Of a stretch of DNA of 64,000 nt, positions 53,101 through 64,000 are shown piece by piece; within the stretch, counting starts at the first letter, position 1, and each line of letters begins with the position of its first letter. The position numbers and the translations under genes were made by a program. Source of the stretch: Glycine soja. Lineage: Eukaryota; Streptophyta; Magnoliopsida; Fabales; Fabaceae. The stretch lies in the NCBI RefSeq assembly GCF_004193775.1, contig NC_041011.1, forward strand, positions 47,065,167 through 47,129,166. The letters run 5' to 3'. The notes under the pieces are model-generated. The model ran no database searches, was not told where the DNA came from, and worked only from the letters and a program-made list of their open reading frames with translations.

Positions 53101-56100
53101 GTCATAGTGCTTTGATACATATGTTTTCCTGCTCCTAATTTTATGTGGCTATGAGATTTTTGCATCAACACCATATATAGAAAAGCAATAAGAAGTTAAG
53201 AGCTAGCCTCTGAAATCCAAAGCTAAATTTTAGCATCCCATGGACCATCAACATTAATATTCTGATCTTCTTGTTTTCCCACCCACCTTTTTCAGATGGA
53301 AGCACATTCATTAATTCGGTCCAACCCATCATACACAACATATATACATAATATGCATCTGCACCATCTCTAAAAAAGACAATGATTACACTACACAAAT
53401 TTAAATTAAACAAACAAAACAAAGTAAAGACGAGGCAGAGCCATATCTATATATATATAAAGGAAAAGTTGTTTGGATTCGTTATACAAAACTGAAAAAT
53501 ATTACTACTTACTAAGAAGAAAATCCACCATGATAAATTTTCCCAAAAGGTTTTTCCTATATAAGGTTGAGATCAGCACGTTCTTCCAACTACTAGCTAG
53601 TTTCGGTGTTGTTTTTCTGCAGAAGCGAGAATTTTCCCTTGTGAAACCAAATACAGGTAAATATAGAGAGAGAGAGAGAGATTCACGGTGGATTTTATCA
53701 TGAAAGTTACCTACAGACACGAGTCTCGTAATTCTTACTTATTTTTTTATGTAAATGTTAATGGTTAATTTTATTAAAATGTTAGTGAGAGAAATTTGAA
53801 TTCAAGATTTTTTTTAATCATCTAAGTTAATTTATATTATTTTTTTATATTTCATATTAATAATATATATGTGTGGAAAGTTTAGATTCAATTATAGGGA
53901 TATAGTAGTATATTATTGGAACTTAATTTATATCGTTTACGAAATATTGAAATTATCGCTATCAAACAAAAAAATAATTAATTGCACCCGTTGATAATTA
54001 AATAATTAAATTTATGAGGCACTGATACGGTTCGATGCTTATTTTATTATGATTTTCTATGCTAACATTTCGATCATATCATTCCAAAGCTTTTCTTCAC
54101 TGTACCAAAAAACAAAAGCTTTTCTTCAATAGAATCTTTTCACTTCATGATTAAAAGCTTCATTAAAACACTGCCGGGGTGCCGGTTCTCAATTGAATAT
54201 TAATTCTGTTATCCTTCTCCATAAATGCACAATATTATTTATTTGGGTGCATAATGCAATACTACTTCTTTATATAATTACAATTGCTTCCTTTTGTACT
54301 TTTAGTGGTTAAAAAATTATAATTGTTTATATGATTCAGAGAAACTGTTGCTGACCACGTATCCGGCAAATGCACATGCTAAAGTTATGAATTGGGTGGT
54401 AATCAGATTCCAAAATCTTTCACGGTTCCAACCCCCCTCCTCCACAATTAATTTTCAACTATGTGATTTTTTTTAAGTAAAGAAATTTATATTTTAGCCT
54501 TTTTTTTTTACGTTTCTCATTATTGTGATATGAAGTCTTATATATTCCATAAAAAAATTAATGAATAGTATCAACTTGTTAATTGTTCACCTTTATTTAA
54601 GTTAAGAAATTAGTTTTTTTTATCTTAGGTCAGAAATCATGAATTTCTCTTAATTTATTGAGTTATAAACTAATTTTGATTTGTAATACATTATTATCGT
54701 TGATCTAAAGAAATTTTACATATGATAAGAATTAAACATAATTTTTTTAGTTAAATAAATCATTTTCATTTATGTATGGAGCAAAACCTATCAATCCTTT
54801 GAATTAATTAAGAAATTAATTTAATATAATAAACTTCATACAACAAAATTTCTATTTTTATACCACAAGATTTCTATTTTTACTATAAAAGTTATTAACA
54901 ATATTGACAGTTGAATTCTTTAACGAAGGTTTAAAATTTAATTCTCAATTTAGACCTAGAGTTACTTTATTCTAAAATGAATCAACCAGATGAAAGATAA
55001 TTAATTGAATTCAAATAAAAAAACTCAAGATACATTGTTAAACCAAAATCATACAACAAATAAAATGTGGTACATTGCAATTGAACGGTTTTTCAATTAG
55101 ACAAATACTCCATTTATTGCTTAGATGTTACAACAATACGACTACCGCCGTCATTTCAATCACAGGTCAATCTCATTCTCAATCATTAAATCAGGTTCGT
55201 AAAATTGAATTTCAATTTAATTAATTATTATTTACAATACTATACTTATAATTTATCTTTTAATTAAGACTCACAGCATGCAAATCTAACCGGAGTTTAG
55301 TAGTCTAAAGAAAAGAGTCAATATCTTATAACCTACGTGTTAAATAAAAGCTTGAATATTTAATGAGTAAAATATCTAAATTTAATTAATGTCTCTGAAT
55401 AGAATTTTGTTATAAAACACAGGGGAAAGAAAAAACATTAAAAGGTCATTCTGTAGAGTGAAAAAAACAAAATAAAAATAAATTGAGATAAAAGTTTTGA
55501 ATTAAAATAAAACAAAAAATGTAAATCTAATCTTATTTTGGTGTTTTTTTTTTTTTTCTTTAAGCGAAGGAAATCTGAGTAACAATGGCAGAATTGAAGA
55601 ATTTTACACTGAGATATAGTTTGTTTTCCAAGTGTGGGAGTGGCAATGAATTGAATTTGATTTGGGTCCGACAAAGGAATAGGGTCCGTAGACTTTTTTG
55701 CATGCACGTATATGAATGAAGGTACTGCAACTGTTGGTGTGTAACAGAATTATTATTCCTATCCCTAGGAGGTAAATGCCTGTGGGGCGCATCTTTAACG
55801 CGGTATTTTCATCAAAATGGACTAAATTCTAGGGAGAGACTAGCATCTGCCAAATCGCACCATTTCGTATACAACTTAAATTAACCTTCATTCATTCCCC
55901 TCGCTCTCTATTTTTTATTTTCTCACTTTATGTTTTTTATTTCTAATTATTCTACTCAAATTATACAAGTACCTAGACTTTTTTTTTTATATTATCTTAA
56001 CCATAAAATCGAGGGTTTTCTTTATTTTGAGGCCATGAAGTGGGATTTTTTGTCAGTAGCGATTATTCCTTGCGTGTCCCATTTTTGTCAGAATTTATAA

Positions 56101-59031
56101 ATAATTAATGGATAAGATTACAGGGTGTAATTCAGATTTGAAGTGATGAACTCGATACTAATGATGATTTTTTTTATTAAAACCATGTAGAGATTAAACA
56201 TAAATGCTATTGACAAAATTATTAAAACCGTGTAGAGATTGGGAAATATGGAGGCAACAAGCTTCATTAATAGTGGGAAACGGATTATTAATGCTTGTCG
56301 ATTTAAGTGGCAAAAAGTTTGATTTTATCCTTAAAAAAAGTTGAGTACAATTCTTTTAGATAAAAAATTGAAAAATTACTCTTTTAATAGATTCACATGA
56401 TGACTAAATAAATTAGTCAAGATTCAATCAGTCTTCATACATTAAAAGTCTTTTGCAAAAGAATCCCAAATTTATTGATATTAAATCATTAACACACAGC
56501 AATATGATCGTCTGTAAAAAACTAAAAATAAAAACTCACAGCAATATGATGTAGAGTATAAAATACATTGCTATTGCTAGATACAAAATAATTCAAAATT
56601 AAAATAAAACAATATTTTAGCTTATATAGTAAGGATAACATTTTATTTTTATATAATTAAATTTTATAAAATTATTTTTAACTATTGATATTTTCTTTAA
56701 ATTTAGAAATAGAAATAAAAGAAAGTGGATTGAAAATGATATGCAAATAAGAAATCAAATGGAGGGTAATTTGAGATGGTTGAAAGATGATTTTTTACTA
56801 ATTGAAGGATAGTATGTAAAATGTATATCCAAATAATAATAAAAAAGATAGAATATTACAAATATAGGGAGTGAAAAGAATAAAAGTCTCACTTTCTAAA
56901 TTGTATATACGAAAGTAAATATATAAAAAGAAAATAAATTAAAGAATATAAGTAAGGAGAATTGGATACCCCCAATCATCCTATCCTTGTAAAAAGTTCA
57001 AAGGAAAAATATGAAACCTATAAATGATGCTGCCAACCAAAAATGAATTTGGAAGTGATAATTTAACACGGGAAAACGAGAAGTATGATTTGCACAGACA
57101 AGAGTAAACCGGCCTCAACATTTAGTAAGAAAAATAACCAGAAAAATAAAACAAAAGTGTATAAAGAGGAGAATTAGATACCCACCAAATCATTGTGCAT
57201 ATGAGTTCAAAGAAAAATATGACCTGTTTTATTCCAAGCGAAAATTCCTTCATCATAGCAAACGCACATATGTGCAAATATGTATATATATAATATACCA
57301 AAGCACCACATCATCTCTCCCATTCCATCACTTATAAACCAATTAATATATACGTCTTTTTAGAGAAAAGAAATTGAATAAAACACATTGATAATTTTTT
57401 TAAACAAGTACACATTTTGTTTTCAGAAACGGGATCTCAGCATTAGATATTTGGATCGATGCTGATGAAAGCCTGACAATAGCACATTAAGAGCAGAAAA
57501 AGTTGATCCATTTAGATGATGATCATGATGATGATGAACCTTCATCTCTTTCTTAGGACTGACACCCATGAAGAGAAACATATCACCTTGTGTGCACAGT
57601 ACCACAGAGACAACAACTGCATGCTAGTGTTTTAGGTTCTTTTCAGAGTGAGGTTACTCACAACTCACAAGATTCCTCTTGGTGGACCCTCCCCTTCAAG
57701 GGTTTATGACTCCATGTGTGATGCTGCTGGCATTTTCTGCTTTCGGAAGGGTCTCATACAATGCAAAAATGTAGGGTCACTATCCCAACAATTTAAGGCT
57801 CCTTTAATATTATTTTAATCCATTTTTTTTATTTACTTCTCATTTTTCACTATTAAAATTTAAAACCTTGTTTTGCAACCCATTTTTTCTGCGCCAATAG
57901 TTAAATTCCATAATTTTCTGATCCCTCTTTTATGATATCTGACAAATGGCTAATAAGTTAGTGCATAACGGAAAACGGGGCAATTTTTTCACCAAAATCT
58001 CAACTCTTTACTTTTCCTCATCAAGTACTGTACTTTTTGATTTTGAAATGAAAATATTAATGAAATAAGTACTCCAACATATGATAAATTATTTTTATAT
58101 ATAATTAGAAGTTAAACTTTAAATAAATTTTAATATATTTGTTAGTCGCTGTAAATATAATAAATTTTCATTTTACTGTGAAAAAAATTATTGTTGCTTA
58201 TAAATCTTAAAAATTTCAAACGGTACTCATTATTATTTTATGATAACAGAATATATATAATATTATATTTTATTTCACAGTAATTAGTAATGTGACAGGT
58301 CTAAATGCAAGTCACGTAATTAATAAATAATGATAAAGACTAAACTTTTGAAGAGAAAAAATTGTAATGAGCAAAATTAATTTAAAAATTAAAGGAATAA
58401 TGTTCACAAAGTTGATTATATTTAGAGAGACTAAAAAGTATTTAAATATTTAAATAATATATAATTAAAACTTAATTTACACCAACTTATAAGCTAAAAT
58501 AAAAATAAAAGCTAAAACAAGAAAAAATGTAGGAATTGAAAGAGAAGTCAATGTCAGTCATTTGAAGAGTAACAAGATGTCAAAACTTAAAGAGATAAGA
58601 AAAGGACAAAACCCGAATTAATCTCTCCTCCCATTTACAGCACCAAGAACGAACATTAAAAAAAAATAAGATGAAGATAAAAGAAAAGAAAAAATACAAC
58701 CTTAATTAAGGTCCCTCTCTTCTTTATTGGTCTGTATCTTAAATTCCCTCTCTCATCGGACTTTATTTATTCTCCCAAAAAATAAACAAACTGTTATAAA
58801 ACAGAAAAGAAAAAAAAAAATCTAATCTTACTGATTATATGCTACAACAAAGTACCAACCAAACCTCATCATCCTCCTTCCACCACAGGTCGATACCATA
58901 ACCATTGCCATGTGTAACTTCACCGTACGTGAATATTCAAATTCTTAATTTCTCCACCACAATGGCCACCTCCGACAACCCCTGCACTCTCTCTGACCCA
59001 CCCCCACGCTAAACCTGGTTTCTTCACACTA
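44101..59031. other. 15-kb intergenic region between the convergent trihelix genes
   Basis: No gene is supported. Features seen: an imperfect AGAAGC-type tandem at about 44119-44143, a (GA) run at 44363-44382, an inverted-ended element candidate near 46.0-46.6 kb, short (TA) runs near 49500-49515, and a (GA) run at 53665-53681. A somewhat GC-richer stretch at 57420-57790 holds a 60-codon minus-strand frame with a His-rich segment but no recognisable family. The rightmost few hundred bases are the 3' flank of the minus-strand trihelix gene. Confidence 0.55.
46010..46602. mobile_element. Possible MITE with TTTGGGGA ends
   Basis: The left boundary GTTTGGGGAGATTTTTAGT and the right boundary, read in reverse complement as ATTTGGGGAAGTTGTAAGT, form imperfect inverted ends, and both are followed by T/A-rich sequence. 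Between them, about 46165-46400 is a degenerate trinucleotide-like tract of AAT/GAT/GGT words. No certain target duplication was found, so this is a candidate only. Confidence 0.35.
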
Positions 59032-61866
59032 CTACTCCGTTGAAGCCCCCACTGAAGCAGCAGAAGCACCACCACCACCACTTGTTTTGTTTGCCACTAT
59101 CTCATAGTTCCCACCACCACCACCACCTTCTTCATCCTCTTCATCTTCATCATCCTCTAATTCTTCCTCTCCTTCCCTCTCTTCTTCATATTCATCATCT
59201 TCGTTCTCCATGTCTTCCATTGTGATGTCCCTATCCTGCTGCTGCTGCTGAGGTGGCCATTGCTGCTCCGGCTGCACCATCAACGGCGCCACCGCGCTCT
59301 CCGGCTTCGCCTCCACCGCCGCGGGGCTCTCTTCGCCCCTGTGCTTCTGCCTGTACAGCGCGTCCAGCTGGTGGAAATAAGGGCACGTCTTGGAATCTTC
59401 CGGTCTCCGCTTGTTGCTTTCCTTCACTTTCTTGAAGTACTTGTTGATGTTCTCCCATTTCTCTTTGCACCTTTTCGCGTTTCGGTTGTACCCGAGCTTC
59501 TTCATTGAGGCTGAGATCTCCTCCCAGAGAGGACCCTTTGGTCCATTCTCTTGATACTTCTCATCCATGCTCGTCCGAAGCTTTATCAATGCCTGAACCT
59601 CCACTTTTGGCCACCGAGAAGAACTTGGTGCCAAGAAATTCTCGCCGTTATTATTGTTGTTACTATTATTATCGGCTTTCACTATCTCCATATTCGTCAC
59701 TTGTGACACCACTGGCAGCACCACGGGCTGTGTAACAACCACGGGCGGTGGCTGTTGTACGGGAGGTTGTGCTGCTGCAATACTAGGTTGTGTCACTTGT
59801 TGTTGTAGTGGTGGCTGCGGTTGTAATTGAGGTTGTGGTTGTTGTACGAGGTTGATGTTGGTCGATACTTGACCGAGGTTTTGTTGTTCGGCTATTTTTT
59901 GAAGGAATGACATAACGGCTGCGTCTTTGGCTGCGGCTATGGATCTTTCTTGTGCTAAGATTTCTCTTTCCCTATTGATTCTTTTCATCTCTTGTACTCT
60001 CCATGCTTCTTCTCTTGCTATTCTGTCGTCCTCGCGTTTCTCTATGGCTTCCAGGAACTTCTTTTGTAGCTCCTCTTGCTTCTCGATCACTTCTTTCATT
60101 AGTCTCTCGAAGAAATCTTTCCACTTGCGCTTCCTCTTGCGTCTCCCTTCCAATGTTTCCTCGGAGGAGGTGGAGGAGGAGCTGGAATTGGAGAAGGTGT
60201 CGGTGGGGAAAGAGGATGGTAGGGTAGGGTTTGGTGGTGGTGGGAAATTGGTAGGGTTTGTTGGAGGGTAAGAAGGGATTGTGAGGTTTATTGATGGGGA
60301 GGTGAGAATGGGTTGAGGAATGGTTATAGGGAGTGGTGTTGTTGATGGAACAGTGATATTGGGGACACTACTAGTGAGTATAGCGTTGTTGGACAATATA
60401 GGCTGCATTGGCACTGTTGTTGGTGTTGGAATTGGTAGTGACACTGTTGTTGTTGTTGCAATTGGTAGTGACACCGATGATGCTACTACTCTTGATGGTG
60501 CTGATTGTGGGGGTTTTGGTGAAGGGTTGGGAGAATGGGGTGTTGGAGAGTGGTTCTCAAGGGCTTGTAGTTGATCAAAGAAACGATAGGTTTTGCCATC
60601 TTGTTTCCCACTTCGGCCTTCTTTGGTTCTCTTGTGGTACTTGTACACGTTCTCGAATTTCTCTTTGCACTTCTTGGAGCTTCTGTGATACCCAAGCTCT
60701 GCCATCTTCCTGATGCACAAGGAGAAGACAAAATGAAAAAAAAAAATAATAAGGAGAGAGGAGAGGAGAGTGTTTTCTCTGGGTTTATCTTATCTCATCA
60801 AATTCAGCTAGAGGACAAAGGATAAAAAGCATTGGGAGCATGAGATAAACATAAAATAAAAATATATGCGGTGAATTAATTAAGCAGTGGGAATGCAAAG
60901 GAAAAAAGTAAGTGAAAAAGTGATGGGAGAAAATGTAAAAGTTTCACGTAATTGAAGATTTGGGTAACAAAATGGCATGAATTGATGATGAACAAAAATG
61001 TCTCCCATGAGAAACACATGAAGGCGAGTTAGAAGATTTGACAGATAATCTTCTTCCTTAATTTCCCGTAGGAGTCGGTAAGCGAAATAAAGGGGGAAGA
61101 AAAATCTCGCTTTTGATAACTCAATTCAAGTCGGTAACTTATTTGGAAAATAGGACATGAATCAAAGTGAATGTCAGAAAAGCAAATCATCACACCCAAA
61201 TCATGAACCCTGCACATCTAAATTCTTTTATAATTATTTTACTCTCAAACTCCAAAAGAAATTTTAAAAAAATCACAAAAGGAACGGGAAAAGGAAGCAA
61301 AATCCAAGAGAGAGAAAAGATGGAAATGAATTTGAAGCTAACTAACACATTTGCAAGAATAAAATTTAAAAGCAAAGCAAAATTAATTGAATTCTCAGAT
61401 CTCCTCAGCAGTCTCAAAATTGACACGAATTGAATGAGAAGAAGAAGCAGACTGAAAAGAAATGATAATTAAGATAAGGATGAAAGAAAGATTAATATAT
61501 ATATGTATATATATTTGAGTAGTAGTGAGTGAAGCAGCACCTGGATACTTCTTCCCACAAGGGACCCTTGACACTTGCATCTCGAAACGCCACGTCCATA
61601 TCGGAGCGTATCCTTAACAAGGCCAAAGTCTCTTGTCGTGGCCACCGGTTACCGCCGAAGCTACGTTCACCTTCTTCGATTCTACCCCTCTCATCGTCCC
61701 CCGAATTATTTGATCCACCACCGCCTCCTCCGGTTGTCGTCGCCACATCATGTGTCACGGTCACCGTCGCCGCCACTGCATCGGCGGAGGCACCACTTTC
61801 TACTCCTCCTCCGCGGCCACCACCTCCTCCTCCTCCTGCTCCCAGCACAGCTGAGTCCCCGAGCAT
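59032..61866 (-). CDS. Twin-trihelix GT-2/DF1-type transcription factor, 667 aa, two exons (paralogue)
   Basis: Minus-strand exons 61866-61541 and 60709-59032 (2004 nt, stop TAG), with a GT-AG intron of 831 nt splitting an arginine codon (AG/G), exactly as in the gene at 41128. The start is the first in-frame ATG, 61864-61866; the frame continues upstream without another ATG before 61911. An N-terminal Gly-rich stretch (about 10-21 and 46-51) is followed by the first trihelix at about 73-140 (GGNRWPRQETLALL...ELGYHRSSKKCKEKFENVYKYHK). A Pro/Thr/Ile-rich linker follows, then a charged helical region at about 289-383 beginning with RRKRKRKWK. The second trihelix is at about 474-541 (RWPKVEVQALI...KRCKEKWENINKYFKK), with CPYFHQLDALY at about 551-561, and an acidic tail at about 610-642. 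Over the first DNA-binding region the two paralogues share about 80 of 92 residues. Nuclear GT-element-binding regulator by family; its targets are unknown. It appears intact. Confidence 0.94.
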
Positions 61867-62062
61867 AGTCTCTTTTGGGTCTCTCTCTTTTCCGAAACAG
61901 CGCCGCAGCAATTACTTACAGCAGTTGAGACCAAGAGAAAAATTAAAAATATAAACAGAGCAAAAAGGGTGGTGAATTCTTTCAAATTTTTTAGATGCCT
62001 TTTTATTTTATGTTATGTATATGTATATATGTATTTGTGTACTGTATATACATGCCAAACCC

Positions 62063-62095
<33 letters not shown>

Positions 62096-64000
62096 CATAT
62101 ATGCAGGAGGTGAATTTATTTTTATTATTATTATTTTCTAGTAATAATTAATTGTAATTGTAATAAGAATAAATAAATATTTCCCTTTGTCTGCTTTTTT
62201 ATTATATTTAATACTAGTAACTTTTTAACGTGTTTCCTTTTCTTCTCTCTTTTTTAGCTGTGGAATCTTCAGTTTCTTTTTTTCTTTTTGTTTATCTGTA
62301 CTCATACGGTAAATTCACCTGGCTATGTTCTTTATTTATATGGTAATCAGAAAAGTGGCACGAAAAAATAGATGCAGGTATTTAGTATATTTATTTATTT
62401 GTGCGTATTTATTTAATTATTTGTAAAAAATAATAAATAGATGCATAGATTTTTGAACAGCTGCGAAGAGTGACGATGGAGATAACTGTTGGTTTTTGTC
62501 TGTCCAGCTATATTTAGTTAAAGGCCAGCTCCTGTAGATCGATCACCTTTTTTGTTTCCCTTTTTTATTATTTACTCTAATTTTTTTTTTCTATTTAAAA
62601 GTATTTTTTAGCCTTTTCCCCCCTGAAATTTACGTTATTATTAATTTGCCTTTCTTGGGATGAAGATGAAGATGAGCTTTGTTGCTTTTTCTTTTGGGAT
62701 GTGTTTTTTGGATTTCAGTGGCGGTTAGGCATACTCATTGAGAAAAGACCAAACAGGCCCTAACGTGGTTCCTGCATTGACCTTTAATCATTGAAGCTAA
62801 TCTATCCTATATTTTATTTACATCAGCTTGTTTGTGATCTGGGTTTGTCCCTCGATCCGTTTCACAGTTTCTATATTTTTTTATTTTGATTTTTTTACAA
62901 TGTAGATCTATGGCTTACCCAAAATGCCCTTCTTTTCAAAATTTGTTTAACTGGGGATAAACATTGGGGTCTTGATTTTAATCTTCAACTTGTTTCCTAC
63001 AAATGTGGTACTCTACATGTGGCCTTTGGGGTCCTACCCTGATTGTGACAATTGCAATTTGGACAAATTTTCGTTCACACGCTTGATAAAAGAGAATTGA
63101 CAAAATAAATAAATAAATAGGCTTAAATTAAAATATCTTTTTGTGATTCTACGCGGTGTTATTTGGTATTCAAAGTTTCAAACTTGGTTTGTGATTAAGA
63201 AAAAAAAGAGTAAATAGTGTAATTCAAGTATTTTATAATGGAGAAATTTGTTTATCTTATTAAGTGGGAACCACTGTTGAATAGAACTAGTTTGAAGGAG
63301 GTCATATTATTAGGCCAAGCTATTTATGAAAAGAAGTAAATGGTGGCCAGTTCTGTTGGGTTTGTGACCTACCATAATAAATGGCGTCAAAGTTTTGAGG
63401 GCCGTGATATTGTGGATCATGGGTGATTCCAAGAAAAATTATTGGTTTGTTAAATTTAAACAAAGTAATTACTCTAAGGATACAATTTGGTATGTTAATG
63501 TGTTGAGGCTTTGTTATGTTAGCTCATGTTTTTTTTTTACTATGACATTTGTTATGTTAATGTGTTGAGGCTCTGGCTAAAGAATCAAAGTATTAGGAAT
63601 TCTTTCCGTTCTTATATATAAGAATAAATTACTTAATTTGTTAAAATTAAGAAATTTAATTGATAACAATAAATTTATCTTAAATTTTTTATTTTTCTAA
63701 AATTATTCATGTAATTAATACTTCTTTATCTTTTATTTGTTTGTTAATATATTTTATCTTTTATATAAATTAGAAATATTTATAATCTAAAAATAATTAA
63801 TATAAGAAACATTATAGATTGAGTATTATAAAAAGGTGTCAATATAATTTTAAACTCAGGTCATATAAATAGAAACGAAAAAATATTACATAATAATACA
63901 AATATTCAAAACTTAAATTAATTAATGAAAATTTTAGAAACAAAACAATAGGAATTAATATTTGGGTAAGGAGTAAGGACTAACAAGAGATATGATCATT
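61867..64000 (-). other. Leader, promoter side and upstream DNA of the second trihelix gene
   Basis: Immediately upstream of the start codon the minus strand is GA-rich (about 61867-61895), typical of a plant leader, with a donor-like GCTGTAAGTAATT near 61905-61918 that could mark an alternative leader splice. CT and TA dinucleotide runs lie at about 62063-62098. Farther right nothing coding is visible. The pair GTTATGTTAATGTGTTGAGGC at about 63489-63518 and 63550-63571 is a short direct repeat of unknown origin. Confidence 0.5.

Noticed and set aside
57423..57605. Minus-strand 60-codon frame with His-rich segment, and GC-richer flanks to 57790
   Set aside because: No family recognised; the His run comes from a GAT/ATG microsatellite. 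No pre-miRNA-like pairing arm was found either.
59927..60574. Long plus-strand frames antisense to the second trihelix gene
   Set aside because: Their length follows from the GC-richer, repetitive codons of the real minus-strand exon; no domain is present.
61867..61911. Upstream extension of the second trihelix protein by 15 residues
   Set aside because: The extended frame begins with TTG, not ATG; the first ATG is at 61866 and the Gly-rich start fits the family.

Overview
The window looks like nuclear DNA of a flowering plant, most likely a eudicot and by family recall a legume of the soybean type. It is strongly AT-rich, its genes have GT-AG introns, and it holds plant-only protein families (an F-box-plus-Tubby protein and two twin-trihelix GT-2 factors). 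No organelle, bacterial or viral gene was seen. Genus-level placement is inference.

Three protein-coding genes can be supported, each reconstructed with in-frame splice junctions. (1) On the minus strand at 20600-23133, a complete Tubby-like F-box protein (430 aa, four coding exons) with an extra 5'UTR intron reaching to about 24.05 kb. (2) On the plus strand at 41128-43871, a GT-2/DF1-type trihelix transcription factor (650 aa, two exons). (3) On the minus strand at 59032-61866, its paralogue (667 aa, two exons). The paralogues share an intron at the same codon and phase, inside the first DNA-binding domain. They face each other tail to tail across about 15 kb with no recognisable gene.

The rest is mostly AT-rich intergenic DNA with microsatellites and small non-autonomous elements. 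The clearest element is a 416-bp Mutator-type MITE at 29085-29500 with a perfect 9-bp target duplication and an interior of self-complementary short repeats. A longer element with inverted ends of about 200 bp lies at about 10964-11871. Weaker inverted-repeat candidates lie near 29.95-30.13 kb and 46.0-46.6 kb.

The most puzzling stretch is 5.1-10.9 kb. It is a diverged direct duplication (about 5118-8455 and 8456-10735), non-coding as far as can be seen. Within it, short sub-blocks keep both sequence and exact spacing in the two copies: a 62-nt inverted-repeat block, a 55-nt block with C/D-box-like ends read on the minus strand, and a motif around GAGATCTGAGGGC used six times. Next to it, at 10879-10928, are three TGGGC boxes (two perfect TGGGCT, 'site II' type), common in promoters of growth and small-nucleolar-RNA genes. 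A minus-strand non-coding RNA gene is possible but unproven.

No tRNA, rRNA, CRISPR array or intact autonomous transposon was found.
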